From contig CACYBJ010000229.1 in the NCBI GenBank assembly GCA_902772565.1, positions 1-11,252 of the forward strand: DNA of 11,252 bases. Reading direction: 5' to 3'. The notes under the pieces were generated by a model, which saw only the letters and a list, made by a program, of their open reading frames with translations, was not told where the DNA came from and searched no databases. Of the stretch, positions 1 to 7,175 are shown piece by piece. The stretch is from an uncultured Lachnospiraceae bacterium (GTDB lineage: Bacteria > Bacillota > Clostridia > Lachnospirales > Lachnospiraceae). Position 1 is the stretch's first letter. Each line of letters begins with the position of its first letter. Both the position numbers and the translations under genes were made by a program.

Positions 1-1
1 A

Positions 2-1930
2 AACAATAAATTCTTCGATAAGAAAGTATCGGACGATACTCCGGAAGCAAAGAAGGCAACCTGGCTTGCTACCGTATCCGACCTTAATGTCTGCGGTAAG
101 AAGGGTCTTGTTGAAATGTTCGACTCCTCCATCGGAGCTGCAACCGTAACTATGCCTTACGGCGGTAAGTATCAGCTTACACCTATCCAGACAATGACAG
201 CCAAGCTTCCGATGTCCGAAGGCGATTCAAAGCTTGTAACCATGATGAGTTACGGTTACGACCCATATCTTTCAAGCTGGAGTCCGTACCATGGTTCGGC
301 ATATGCCGTAATTGAGTCCGTTGCCAAGATCGTGGCAGCCGGCGGCGATTACAAGAAGATAAGATTTACATTCCAGGAATACTTCAAGAGACTCGGAAAC
401 GACCCTGAAAGATGGGGAGCACCTCTTGCAGCACTCCTCGGTGCATACAGAGCTCAGCTCGAACTTGGACTTCCTTCCATCGGCGGCAAGGATTCAATGT
501 CCGGTTCCTTTAACGATATTGATGTGCCTCCGACCCTTGTGTCATTTGCAGTAGATACCGCAATGGTTGACGATGTCGTAACACCTGAGTTTAAGAATAC
601 AGACTCAACTCTCATTCTTTTCAGAATGCCGAGAGATGAGTATGACATGCCGGATTTCGCATCTGCCATGAAGATGTACGATGCGGTACACAAACTTACA
701 GGTGAGAAGAAGATCGTTTCGGCCTATGCCCTTGGCGGTCACGGAATCATCGAGGCAGTATCAAAGATGGGCTTCGGTAACAAGATCGGTGCCAAGCTTT
801 GCAGAAGACTGAACCTTACCGATGCAACGGCCCCGCTTTACGGCTCGGTTATCGCAGAAGTTCCCGAGAAGTTCGAGGAAGAGATCCTTTCAGCATGCGA
901 ATATGCCGAAAAGGTGGGACATACCGTAGACACAGGCAACTTTGAGTGGTGTGCCGGCGGCGGTGAACTTTCCATGTCGATTCCTGTTGATGAAGTGATC
1001 GATGCATGGATGAAACCGGTTGAAAAGGTATTTCCGACAAGATCATCCGTTCAGAAGGAAACAATTAAGGAAGAAGTTCCTGCTATCCGCTACGAAGCCA
1101 AGAATATCATTGTTGCCAAGAATCGTATTGCAAGACCTAACGTATTCATTCCGGTATTCCCGGGTACCAACTGCGAATACGATTCAGCCAAGTCCTTTGA
1201 ACTTGCAGGCGCTAACGTAAAGACAGTCGTATTTAAGAATATGACCGAACAGAACATTGCAGATTCGGTTGCTGAGTTTGAGAAGGCAATCAAGGAAGCC
1301 CAGATCATAATGTTCCCGGGCGGCTTCTCTGCCGGTGACGAACCGGACGGTTCAGGCAAATTCATTGCCACAGCTTTCAGAAATCCGAGACTTTCCGATG
1401 CTGTTAACGATCTTCTTAAGAATCGTGACGGTCTCGCCCTCGGTATCTGTAACGGTTTCCAGGCTATCATCAAACTCGGACTTGTTCCTTACGGTGAAGT
1501 AAGAGAGCAGACAGAAGACAGCCCGACTCTTGCAAGAAACAACATCGGACGTCACATCAGCAAGTCCGTTTATACAAAGGTTGTTTCCAACAACAGCCCA
1601 TGGCTTGCCGGAGCAGAACTCGGCGGCGTATATGCAATTCCTGCTTCACACGGCGAAGGCAAATTCGTTGCTTCTTCCGAGTGGCTTGAGAAACTTAAGG
1701 CAAACGGCCAGATTGCAACTCAGTACGTTGACGTAAACGGTAATCCTACAATGGATGAGGACTATAACGTAAACGGATCCTACTGGGCAATTGAAGGTAT
1801 TACATCACCGGACGGACGTGTTCTCGGTAAGATGTGTCATTCGGAAAGACGCGGTAACGGTGTTGCCATCAACATCCCTGCAGACCAGGATCAGCACATC
1901 TTCGAATCAGGTGTGAAGTACTTCCTGTAG
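2..1930 (+). CDS. purL: Phosphoribosylformylglycinamidine synthase (FGAM synthase), C-terminal part; 5' end outside window
   Basis: PurL catalyses the ATP- and glutamine-dependent conversion of FGAR to FGAM, the fourth step of cytosolic purine synthesis. The frame is open from base 2, so the start lies upstream; 642 residues are visible. The first ATG, at 116, is internal: the residues before it already match the family (CGKKGLVEMFDSSIGAATV). In order there are the end of the first synthase half, a second AIRS-type N domain (IGGKDSMSG near 482-508), an AIRS C domain (ALGGHGI), and from about 1140 a fused class I glutaminase. In the glutaminase, FPGTNCEYDSA, FPGGFSAGDE and GICNGFQ (nucleophile Cys at 1448-1450) are visible, with SHGEGK supplying the catalytic His (1649-1651) and Glu (1655-1657). 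The end, IFESGVKYF, is typical. It is therefore the large single-chain form rather than the split PurL/PurQ/PurS. Lysine is mostly AAG, as expected of a well expressed gene. A hairpin terminator follows. Confidence 0.97.
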   Translation, partial: NNKFFDKKVSDDTPEAKKATWLATVSDLNVCGKKGLVEMFDSSIGAATVTMPYGGKYQLTPIQTMTAKLPMSEGDSKLVTMMSYGYDPYLSSWSPYHGSAYAVIESVAKIVAAGGDYKKIRFTFQEYFKRLGNDPERWGAPLAALLGAYRAQLELGLPSIGGKDSMSGSFNDIDVPPTLVSFAVDTAMVDDVVTPEFKNTDSTLILFRMPRDEYDMPDFASAMKMYDAVHKLTGEKKIVSAYALGGHGIIEAVSKMGFGNKIGAKLCRRLNLTDATAPLYGSVIAEVPEKFEEEILSACEYAEKVGHTVDTGNFEWCAGGGELSMSIPVDEVIDAWMKPVEKVFPTRSSVQKETIKEEVPAIRYEAKNIIVAKNRIARPNVFIPVFPGTNCEYDSAKSFELAGANVKTVVFKNMTEQNIADSVAEFEKAIKEAQIIMFPGGFSAGDEPDGSGKFIATAFRNPRLSDAVNDLLKNRDGLALGICNGFQAIIKLGLVPYGEVREQTEDSPTLARNNIGRHISKSVYTKVVSNNSPWLAGAELGGVYAIPASHGEGKFVASSEWLEKLKANGQIATQYVDVNGNPTMDEDYNVNGSYWAIEGITSPDGRVLGKMCHSERRGNGVAINIPADQDQHIFESGVKYFL

Positions 1931-1957
1931 GAAGAGCAGGCGACTGCCGGCAAAGAA

Positions 1958-1963
1958 TATAAT
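1958..1963 (+). promoter_or_regulatory. Possible -10 element (TATAAT) upstream of the helicase gene
   Basis: A perfect TATAAT lies between purL and the helicase gene. There is no convincing -35 element 16-18 bases upstream and no extended TG. If used, transcription would start near 1970, just before the 1974-2003 hairpin, so that hairpin would lie at the 5' end of the helicase mRNA. A chance match is quite possible. Confidence 0.3.
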
Positions 1964-1973
1964 TAAGCGGGAT

Positions 1974-2003
1974 AAAGGTGTATCGGAAGCGGTACACCTT
2001 TTT
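1974..2003 (+). terminator. Rho-independent terminator after purL
   Basis: Arms AAAGGTGTA (1974-1982) and TACACCTTT (1993-2001) pair perfectly over 9 bp. A further C-G and a U-G pair can close the loop. The right arm runs into TTTTT (1999-2003). It lies 44 bases after the purL stop and just before the next ribosome site, so it most likely ends the purine transcript. The A-rich left arm could also make it work from the other strand. Confidence 0.7.
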
Positions 2004-2029
2004 CTGAATGCGTGAGGAGAGGAGGTAAC

Positions 2030-4462
2030 ATGTCAGAAGCAATCTATACGGAAAAAATGTCCGTGAGAAAGTTTGTTGAATTTCTGTGCAGAAGCGGAAA
2101 TCTTGACAGGCGCGGTGTGCTTACGGATGCATCTGCCATGAGGGAAGGCGTAAAGCTGCACATACAGATCCAGTCTTCCCAGCCTGACACATATACCTCC
2201 GAGGTGGTGCTGAGAAAAGAGGCAGATGCGGAATACGAAGGCGAAGTTTTTGGCGTAGTGCTTGAGGGAAGAGCGGACGGAATAATCCGCATCAATAATC
2301 CTATAGAAAAGTTTGAATATGACGATGCCCAGCTCATAAACTTTGAGTCTACGGTTTTTGTGGACGAAATCAAGTGCATGTACGCAAGGGTACAGGATTT
2401 TGACGAGCCCCTGGCCGTACATCTCGCCCAGGCGAAATGCTATGCACTGACCATACTGGAAGAGGAAAACCTGGAGAAGATAGGCGTTCAGATCACCTAT
2501 GTAAATATTGAAACCGAAAAGATTAAATACTTTGTATATGAATACGGCAGAGATGAACTGACGGAATGGTTTTACGGTCTTGTTAAGGAATATGCCAAGT
2601 GGATGCATTTTTCGGTACACCATACCGCCGACCGAAATGCTTCGATTAAAGAAACAGACTTCCCGTTTCCGTACAGACCGGGACAGGCGGAACTGGTAAG
2701 AAATGTTTACCTTACGCTGCTTCGGAAAAAGAAAATATTTATAGAGGCTCCTACGGGAGTCGGAAAAACCATATCCACAGTCTATCCGGCTGTGAAGGCT
2801 TTGGGTGAAGGGCTTGTTAACAGGCTGTTTTATGTGACGGCCAAAACCATAACCAGGACGGTTGCGGAGGAGGCTGCGGCAATTCTCGCATCTGCCGGAG
2901 CGGATCTGCTGGTGGTGACGCTCACGGCGAAAGAAAAAATCTGCGCCATCGGAAAGCCTTCCTGCAATCCCAGGGACTGTGTGCGCGCCAAAGGTCATGA
3001 AGACAGAGTCAATGAAGCGGTTTACGATATTATCACTCATGAGCGCATGATAACAAGAGATGTAATCGAAAAATATGCCGAAAAGCACATGGTCTGTCCT
3101 TTCGAATTCTCGTTGGATGTGGCAAGCTGGTGCGACATGGTTATCTGTGATTATAACTACTGTTTCGACCCGGACGCGCATCTTAAAAGGTTTTTTACTG
3201 AACCGGCAAATGCGGACAATGCGATTCTTGTGGATGAGGCTCACAATCTGGTCCATCGCGCAAGGGAAATGTATTCAGCAGCGCTCTCCGGCGACCGGAT
3301 CAAGCAGATCAGACCCTTTTTCAAGGAAAGAGACGATATTAAAAAGTACTTTACAAGAACCACATCTGCCCTGAATTCCCTTATGCGGGATGCTCACGAC
3401 GGTCTTAACCGTATCGGATTTGAAGAGTGTGAGAAGTTTATTTCCTGTGCGGAAAGACTCTATGAAAAGTTATACGGATACGTAACCGACAGAAAAGTAA
3501 ATCCTGACGAGGAAGTGCTGGAATTTTTCTTTGAACTGCGAAACTTCGTCGACACCGTAACCTACGTGGATGAGGATTATGTGATGACTCTTTCGGTGTA
3601 CGGAAAATCCGGAGTAGTAGCAGCCAATTGTATGAATCCACACAAGAGGCTCGGTGAATATCTGAGGTTCTTTCGCGGAGCCGCCTTTTTCTCAGCAACA
3701 CTGCTTCCGGTGCGCTATTACATGGGACAGTTCGGCGGAAATGAAGAGGACTATGCGGTGTACGCACCTTCGCCCTTTGACAATAAAAAGCGGAAAATAC
3801 TTGTGGCGGCAGATGTCAGCGCCAAATACACCCGCCGCACCCGGGCCGAGTTTGAGAAAATGGCCGACTACATAGACATTTTTATTCACTCCAAAACCGG
3901 TAATCATATGGTTTTCTTTCCGTCCTACAAGATGATGGATGATGTGTTTGCGGTATTTCGTGAAAGGTACGGCAACGGGATGGAAGATGCTGACTTCACC
4001 CTTCTCATACAAACTGCGGGAATGACTGAGGGAGAACGCGAAGCATTTCTTGCATCCTTTGACTCCGCTCCGGAAAAAAGTCTTGTGGGATTCTGCGTAA
4101 TGGGCGGCATATTCTCCGAAGGAATAGACCTTAGGTCCGACAGACTGATAGGCGTGGTAATAGTGGGGACCGGTCTGCCCATGGTCTCCGATGAAAATGA
4201 GCTCCTTAAGAATTACTATGACGGAATCGAAGGAGTAGGTTTCGAAAATGCCTATCTGTACCCGGGAATCAACAAGGTTCTTCAGGCGGGCGGACGCGTA
4301 ATCCGAACTGAAGAGGATGTGGGGGCCGTGCTTCTGCTGGACGAAAGATTTCTTATGAATCAGTACAGAAGCCTGTTTCCCAGAGAGTGGGAAAATGCCG
4401 AAGTGGTAAGGATTTCCGATGTGGCAGATAAGCTGTCGGCATTTTGGGAGGAACACCCGTAG
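2030..4462 (+). CDS. PD-(D/E)XK nuclease fused to Fe-S superfamily 2 helicase (XPD/DinG-like)
   Basis: Predicted cytosolic DNA repair or recombination enzyme, 810 residues, combining nuclease and 5'-3' helicase modules. I chose ATG 2030 because GGAGG (2021-2025) lies just upstream; a GTG at 2012 would overlap that site. Residues 1-190 resemble RecB/Cas4-type nucleases: GRADG (D83), DEIK (E113, K115) and QAKCY (Q134, Y138). The helicase follows: Walker A APTGVGKT (240-247); four cysteines C305, C312, C317 and C356 placed like the XPD/DinG iron-sulfur ligands; DEAH box 402-405; SAT 555-557; FSEGID 695-700; and motif VI QAGGRVIR (752-759). All key residues of both modules are present, so it should be active. 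No promoter with a good -35 was found. It is not clearly linked in function to purL or iorA. Strand polarity and substrate are inferred from the family; it could equally be named a Rad3-related helicase. Confidence 0.93.
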   Translation: MSEAIYTEKMSVRKFVEFLCRSGNLDRRGVLTDASAMREGVKLHIQIQSSQPDTYTSEVVLRKEADAEYEGEVFGVVLEGRADGIIRINNPIEKFEYDDAQLINFESTVFVDEIKCMYARVQDFDEPLAVHLAQAKCYALTILEEENLEKIGVQITYVNIETEKIKYFVYEYGRDELTEWFYGLVKEYAKWMHFSVHHTADRNASIKETDFPFPYRPGQAELVRNVYLTLLRKKKIFIEAPTGVGKTISTVYPAVKALGEGLVNRLFYVTAKTITRTVAEEAAAILASAGADLLVVTLTAKEKICAIGKPSCNPRDCVRAKGHEDRVNEAVYDIITHERMITRDVIEKYAEKHMVCPFEFSLDVASWCDMVICDYNYCFDPDAHLKRFFTEPANADNAILVDEAHNLVHRAREMYSAALSGDRIKQIRPFFKERDDIKKYFTRTTSALNSLMRDAHDGLNRIGFEECEKFISCAERLYEKLYGYVTDRKVNPDEEVLEFFFELRNFVDTVTYVDEDYVMTLSVYGKSGVVAANCMNPHKRLGEYLRFFRGAAFFSATLLPVRYYMGQFGGNEEDYAVYAPSPFDNKKRKILVAADVSAKYTRRTRAEFEKMADYIDIFIHSKTGNHMVFFPSYKMMDDVFAVFRERYGNGMEDADFTLLIQTAGMTEGEREAFLASFDSAPEKSLVGFCVMGGIFSEGIDLRSDRLIGVVIVGTGLPMVSDENELLKNYYDGIEGVGFENAYLYPGINKVLQAGGRVIRTEEDVGAVLLLDERFLMNQYRSLFPREWENAEVVRISDVADKLSAFWEEHP

Positions 4463-4499
4463 GCGCATGTATTTTTATTGCTCAAAAAAACGGCGGTAA

Positions 4500-4528
4500 T
4501 TGTTGTTTATCAACATATATGATAAAAT
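4500..4528 (+). promoter_or_regulatory. Probable iorAB promoter
   Basis: TTGTTG (4500-4505) and TAAAAT (4523-4528) are separated by 17 bases. The -10 matches the sigma-A consensus at 5 of 6 positions; the -35 keeps only the TTG. Transcription would start near 4535, giving a leader of about 69 bases before iorA. TATGAT at 4518-4523 is an alternative -10 but has no -35 at a suitable distance. Confidence 0.5.
4501..4526. promoter_or_regulatory. Overlapping inverted repeats, candidate operator of iorAB
   Basis: Two perfect dyads overlap here. TGTTG-N5-CAACA spans 4501-4515, and TTTATCA-N7-TGATAAA spans 4506-4526. They cover the -35/-10 spacer and touch both proposed promoter hexamers, the usual place for a repressor site. 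The sequence does not identify the regulator. The site does not fit the Fur arrangement, and it fits a Rex box only loosely. Confidence 0.45.
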
Positions 4529-4535
4529 TACGGAG

Positions 4536-4579
4536 ACGTTTCCTTCATAAAAACGTTATTTAACGGCAGGGTTTTGCCG
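4536..4579 (+). other. Two small stem-loops in the iorA leader
   Basis: ACGTTT (4536-4541) pairs with AAACGT (4551-4556) around a 9-base loop. CGGCA (4564-4568) pairs with TGCCG (4575-4579) around GGGTTT. Neither is followed by a T run, so they are not terminators for this strand. They would form at the 5' end of an iorA transcript starting near 4535 and leave the ribosome site (AAAGGA, 4591-4596) free. A role in mRNA stability is a guess. Confidence 0.3.
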
Positions 4580-4603
4580 GAAAAAGCAATAAAGGAAATT
4601 ATA

Positions 4604-6526
4604 ATGCACAATGAGTATTTAATGGGCAATGAGGCCATAGGACTTGGTGCCATTGCCGCAGGCGTAAATGTGGTTTCGGGCTATCCGGGAACTCCTTCCA
4701 CGGAAGTGCTGGAAACCATTGCCAAAAACAATAAAGACGGGAAAATCTACGTGGAGTGGTCTGACAATGAAAAGGCCGGTATGGAACTTGCGGCAGGGGC
4801 AGCGCTTTGCGGTGCAAGAGCCCTTGTAACCATGAAGCAGGTGGGCCTTAATGTGGCAGCCGATCCTCTCATGAGTCTTGAGTACCTCGGAGTGAAGGGC
4901 GGAATGGTAGTAATGGTATCCGACGATCCGGGTCCCATATCTTCCCAGACCGAACAGGACACAAGAAAGTTCGCGGAGTTTTCAAAACTTCCCTGTTTCG
5001 ACCCGGCAAGCGTTGAAGAGGCCTACGAAATGATACAGGAGGCCTTTGAGTTTTCCGAAAAGTACCACACTCCTGTTTTCTTAAGACCAACAACCAGGGT
5101 GGATCACGGTTACAGTGTTGTTTCGGTAAAGGATTCCGACGAATACTATGTGAACCTCCCCGAAGGTTTTGTAAGAGACCCTAACAAGTGGGTAATCTTC
5201 CCGAGACTATCCTATCAGGCCCATATCAATATAGAAAAAAGAAATGCCGAGCTTTCCGACGTATTTTCGGATTACAAGAGAAATACCGTAAGGGATTACG
5301 CTTTTGGTGAAAATGCAGCCGCTCCGGTTCTCGGTATTGCGGCACAGGGCATCAGCTATGCATATGCCGAAGAAGTGCTTGATGGACATTCGGAGGAAGC
5401 TTCGGCGGCCGCCTCAGACAGTGCAGCGGAAACCAGCAGCGGGGCTTCGCAGGCAGTAAGGGTGTTCAAAGTTGCCACGCCTTTTCCATTCCCGGAAAAA
5501 GCAGCGCTTAAGTTCCTTGAGGGGCTTGACGAAGTGCTCTGCCTTGAGGAACTGGACCCGGTAATTGAGCGTAACCTTGTTTATGTATGCGGCAAATACG
5601 GCCTAAAAGTGAAGATTCGCGGAAAGCTGACCGGAGATGTTAAGAATTCCGGCGAAAATACCATAGACAGCATTTACGAAAACATATATGATTTCTGCTC
5701 ATGGAAAAAAGATGCAGAAAAGGAACTTCAGAAGACTCCGGATCTGCCGGTACGTCCTCCGGTGCTTTGCCCCGGTTGCCCTCACAGAGCATCTTTCTAT
5801 GCTGTTAAGCAGGCCATGAAAGGAAAAAAGGCTGTATTCTGCGGAGACATAGGCTGCTATACTCTCGGCAATGCAATGCCTCTTGACATGGTAGACACCT
5901 GTCTTTGTATGGGAGCCGGAGTTGTAATGGCTCAGGGTATTGAAAGAATGACAGATAACACCAAGGTGTTCTCTTTTGTGGGCGACTCCACTTTCTTTGC
6001 ATCTGCCATAACAGGTGTTGTGAATGCAGTTTATAATCAGGCCGACATGACTCTTGTCGTACTTGATAATTCGACGACTGCCATGACGGGACATCAGCCG
6101 CACCCCGGAACGGGACGAACCATGATGGGACAGGTGGTTGATAAGGTTTCCATCACAAAGGGTTTGGAAGGAATCGGAGTTCAGTACGTAAAAACGGTGG
6201 ATCCTTTGAATCAGAAGGAAGCAGTTGAAACCGTTAAGGAGGCGGCGGATCTTCCGGGAGTTAAAGCAATAATCTTTAAATCCCCATGTGCTATCCTTAT
6301 AAAGCCCGAAGGAATGGCAAAAATAGATTCCGGCAAATGCATTGGCTGCAAGCGATGTATAACAACTATTGGCTGTCCCGGAATAGTAATAAAAGACGGA
6401 AATGTCGCGGTAGATGCCGCTTTATGCACCGGCTGCGGTCTTTGTACGGGAATGTGCCCGACAGGTGCCATATCTGTCGACCGTTTCGGAAACGAACCTG
6501 AGGCAGGAAAGGCAGGTGCCGTATAA
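4604..6526 (+). CDS. iorA: Indolepyruvate:ferredoxin oxidoreductase, alpha subunit
   Basis: IorA is the thiamine-diphosphate and iron-sulfur subunit that, with IorB, oxidatively decarboxylates aryl-pyruvates to aryl-acetyl-CoA and reduces ferredoxin. The protein has 640 residues, a normal length. ATG 4604 is preferred because AAAGGA lies 7 bases upstream; the upstream in-frame TTG at 4574 falls in a hairpin and has no ribosome site. Order of parts: pyrimidine-binding domain with SGYPGTPSTEVLE; a transketolase-C-like domain; CPGCPHR (C389, C392); the diphosphate-binding stretch from GDS (460-462) to DN (488-489) and GHQPHPGTG; and a C-terminal two-cluster ferredoxin domain with C579, C582, C585, C591 and C608, C611, C614, C618. 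Residues 260-285 are an Ala/Ser/Glu-rich insertion encoded by G+C-rich DNA, placed where homologues usually have a short loop. The stop overlaps the iorB start by one base (TAATG), indicating translational coupling. Confidence 0.96.
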   Translation: MHNEYLMGNEAIGLGAIAAGVNVVSGYPGTPSTEVLETIAKNNKDGKIYVEWSDNEKAGMELAAGAALCGARALVTMKQVGLNVAADPLMSLEYLGVKGGMVVMVSDDPGPISSQTEQDTRKFAEFSKLPCFDPASVEEAYEMIQEAFEFSEKYHTPVFLRPTTRVDHGYSVVSVKDSDEYYVNLPEGFVRDPNKWVIFPRLSYQAHINIEKRNAELSDVFSDYKRNTVRDYAFGENAAAPVLGIAAQGISYAYAEEVLDGHSEEASAAASDSAAETSSGASQAVRVFKVATPFPFPEKAALKFLEGLDEVLCLEELDPVIERNLVYVCGKYGLKVKIRGKLTGDVKNSGENTIDSIYENIYDFCSWKKDAEKELQKTPDLPVRPPVLCPGCPHRASFYAVKQAMKGKKAVFCGDIGCYTLGNAMPLDMVDTCLCMGAGVVMAQGIERMTDNTKVFSFVGDSTFFASAITGVVNAVYNQADMTLVVLDNSTTAMTGHQPHPGTGRTMMGQVVDKVSITKGLEGIGVQYVKTVDPLNQKEAVETVKEAADLPGVKAIIFKSPCAILIKPEGMAKIDSGKCIGCKRCITTIGCPGIVIKDGNVAVDAALCTGCGLCTGMCPTGAISVDRFGNEPEAGKAGAV

Positions 6527-7107
6527 TGGGAAAGACAACAAATATAGTCCTTTGCGGTGTAGGCGGTCAGGGAACCGTGCTGGCATCGAAGCTTATTGCG
6601 GCAGCATCAATGAAAAAAGGGAAAAAGGTCATGAGTGCCGAGACCATCGGAATGGCTCAGAAGGGCGGATCGGTTTTCTCGCATCTGAGAATCGGAGATG
6701 ACATCAAGACCGCAGCCATAAGGCGCGGAACGGCCGATATTATAATTGCCTTTGAGCCGTCGGAGGCGGTAAAGCTTCTTCCTTATCTTAAGGAAGGGGG
6801 ATCTGTTGTGGTAAACAGCACAGCGGTAATGCCTGTAACGGCAGCTCTAAAGGGTTCGGATTATTCCGGTGACAAAATGATCGACTACCTGAAGGAAAAC
6901 GTCAGCGACCTTCTGGTTATAGACGGAAATGCCGAAGCATTAAAACTTGGAAATCCCAAGGTTCTTAATGTGATAATGCTGGGAGCAGCCATAAAGAGCG
7001 GGCAGCTTGAACTTACAAAAGAAGATATAATGGAAGCAATAAAGGCAAAGGTTAAGCCACACCTGGTGGAGATAAACGAAAAAGCACTTAGCGTGGCATG
7101 GAACTGA
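6526..7107 (+). CDS. iorB: Indolepyruvate:ferredoxin oxidoreductase, beta subunit
   Basis: A 193-residue subunit of the pyruvate/ketoisovalerate oxidoreductase gamma-domain family and the partner of IorA. It starts on the A of the iorA stop codon, so the two chains should be made in a fixed ratio. The N-terminus shows GVGGQG (11-16) after a hydrophobic strand, then SAETIGMAQKGGSV and SHLRIG, all typical of IorB. It has no cysteine clusters; the cofactors are in IorA. Length is normal for the family and there is no sign of damage. A 68-base gap with unusual inverted repeats separates it from paaK. Confidence 0.95.
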   Translation: MGKTTNIVLCGVGGQGTVLASKLIAAASMKKGKKVMSAETIGMAQKGGSVFSHLRIGDDIKTAAIRRGTADIIIAFEPSEAVKLLPYLKEGGSVVVNSTAVMPVTAALKGSDYSGDKMIDYLKENVSDLLVIDGNAEALKLGNPKVLNVIMLGAAIKSGQLELTKEDIMEAIKAKVKPHLVEINEKALSVAWN

Positions 7108-7118
7108 ATTGGTTTATG

Positions 7119-7157
7119 GTTTGATGATGTTGCAGGGGTTCATCAAACAGGCAACAT
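7119..7157 (+). promoter_or_regulatory. Interleaved inverted repeats in the iorB-paaK gap
   Basis: Arm A, GTTTGATGA (7119-7127), pairs with TCATCAAAC (7140-7148). Arm B, ATGTTGC (7127-7133), pairs with GCAACAT (7151-7157). The arms run A, B, A', B', so the two stems are either alternatives or form a pseudoknot. No T run follows, so this is not a normal terminator. It ends 6 bases before the paaK ribosome site, which suggests control of translation or of mRNA processing. The pairing is seen directly; the function is inference. Confidence 0.45.
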
Positions 7158-7169
7158 ACCTGCGAGGTA
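7157..7169 (+). promoter_or_regulatory. paaK ribosome binding site inside a mini-hairpin
   Basis: The site GAGG (7164-7167) lies 8 bases before ATG 7176 and decides that start. TACCT (7157-7161) can pair with AGGTA (7165-7169) around GCG, hiding most of the site. The left arm touches the last base of the upstream stem B. A 5-bp stem with a 3-base loop is marginal on its own. Confidence 0.4.
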
Positions 7170-7175
7170 AGAATA

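Noticed and set aside
2012..2029. Upstream GTG start for the helicase gene
   Set aside because: It would translate through the strong GGAGG site that serves ATG 2030.
2033..3256. Open frame of 407 codons on the - strand opposite the helicase gene
   Set aside because: It lies exactly codon-on-codon with the helicase frame, so its lack of stops only reflects rare use of TTA, CTA and TCA in the helicase. Its product has no recognisable domain and an odd Phe/Arg/His-rich make-up.
3692..4468. Open frame of 258 codons on the - strand opposite the helicase 3' half
   Set aside because: Same in-phase antisense effect; no recognisable domain, and the sense strand carries conserved helicase motifs throughout.
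4500..4517. Rex (NADH-sensing repressor) box at the iorA promoter
   Set aside because: Tempting next to a ferredoxin enzyme, but the half-sites differ from the Rex pattern and the spacer is one base short; I keep only the neutral operator call.
4574..4603. Upstream TTG start for iorA
   Set aside because: No ribosome site, lies in a small hairpin, and the added residues do not look like IorA; ATG 4604 has AAAGGA at a good distance.
4600..4605. TATAAT overlapping the iorA start codon
   Set aside because: A start there would remove the iorA ribosome site, and no -35 fits; treated as chance.
5699..6103. Open frame of 134 codons on the - strand inside iorA
   Set aside because: Overlaps the conserved thiamine-diphosphate region of iorA, with no domain signal of its own.
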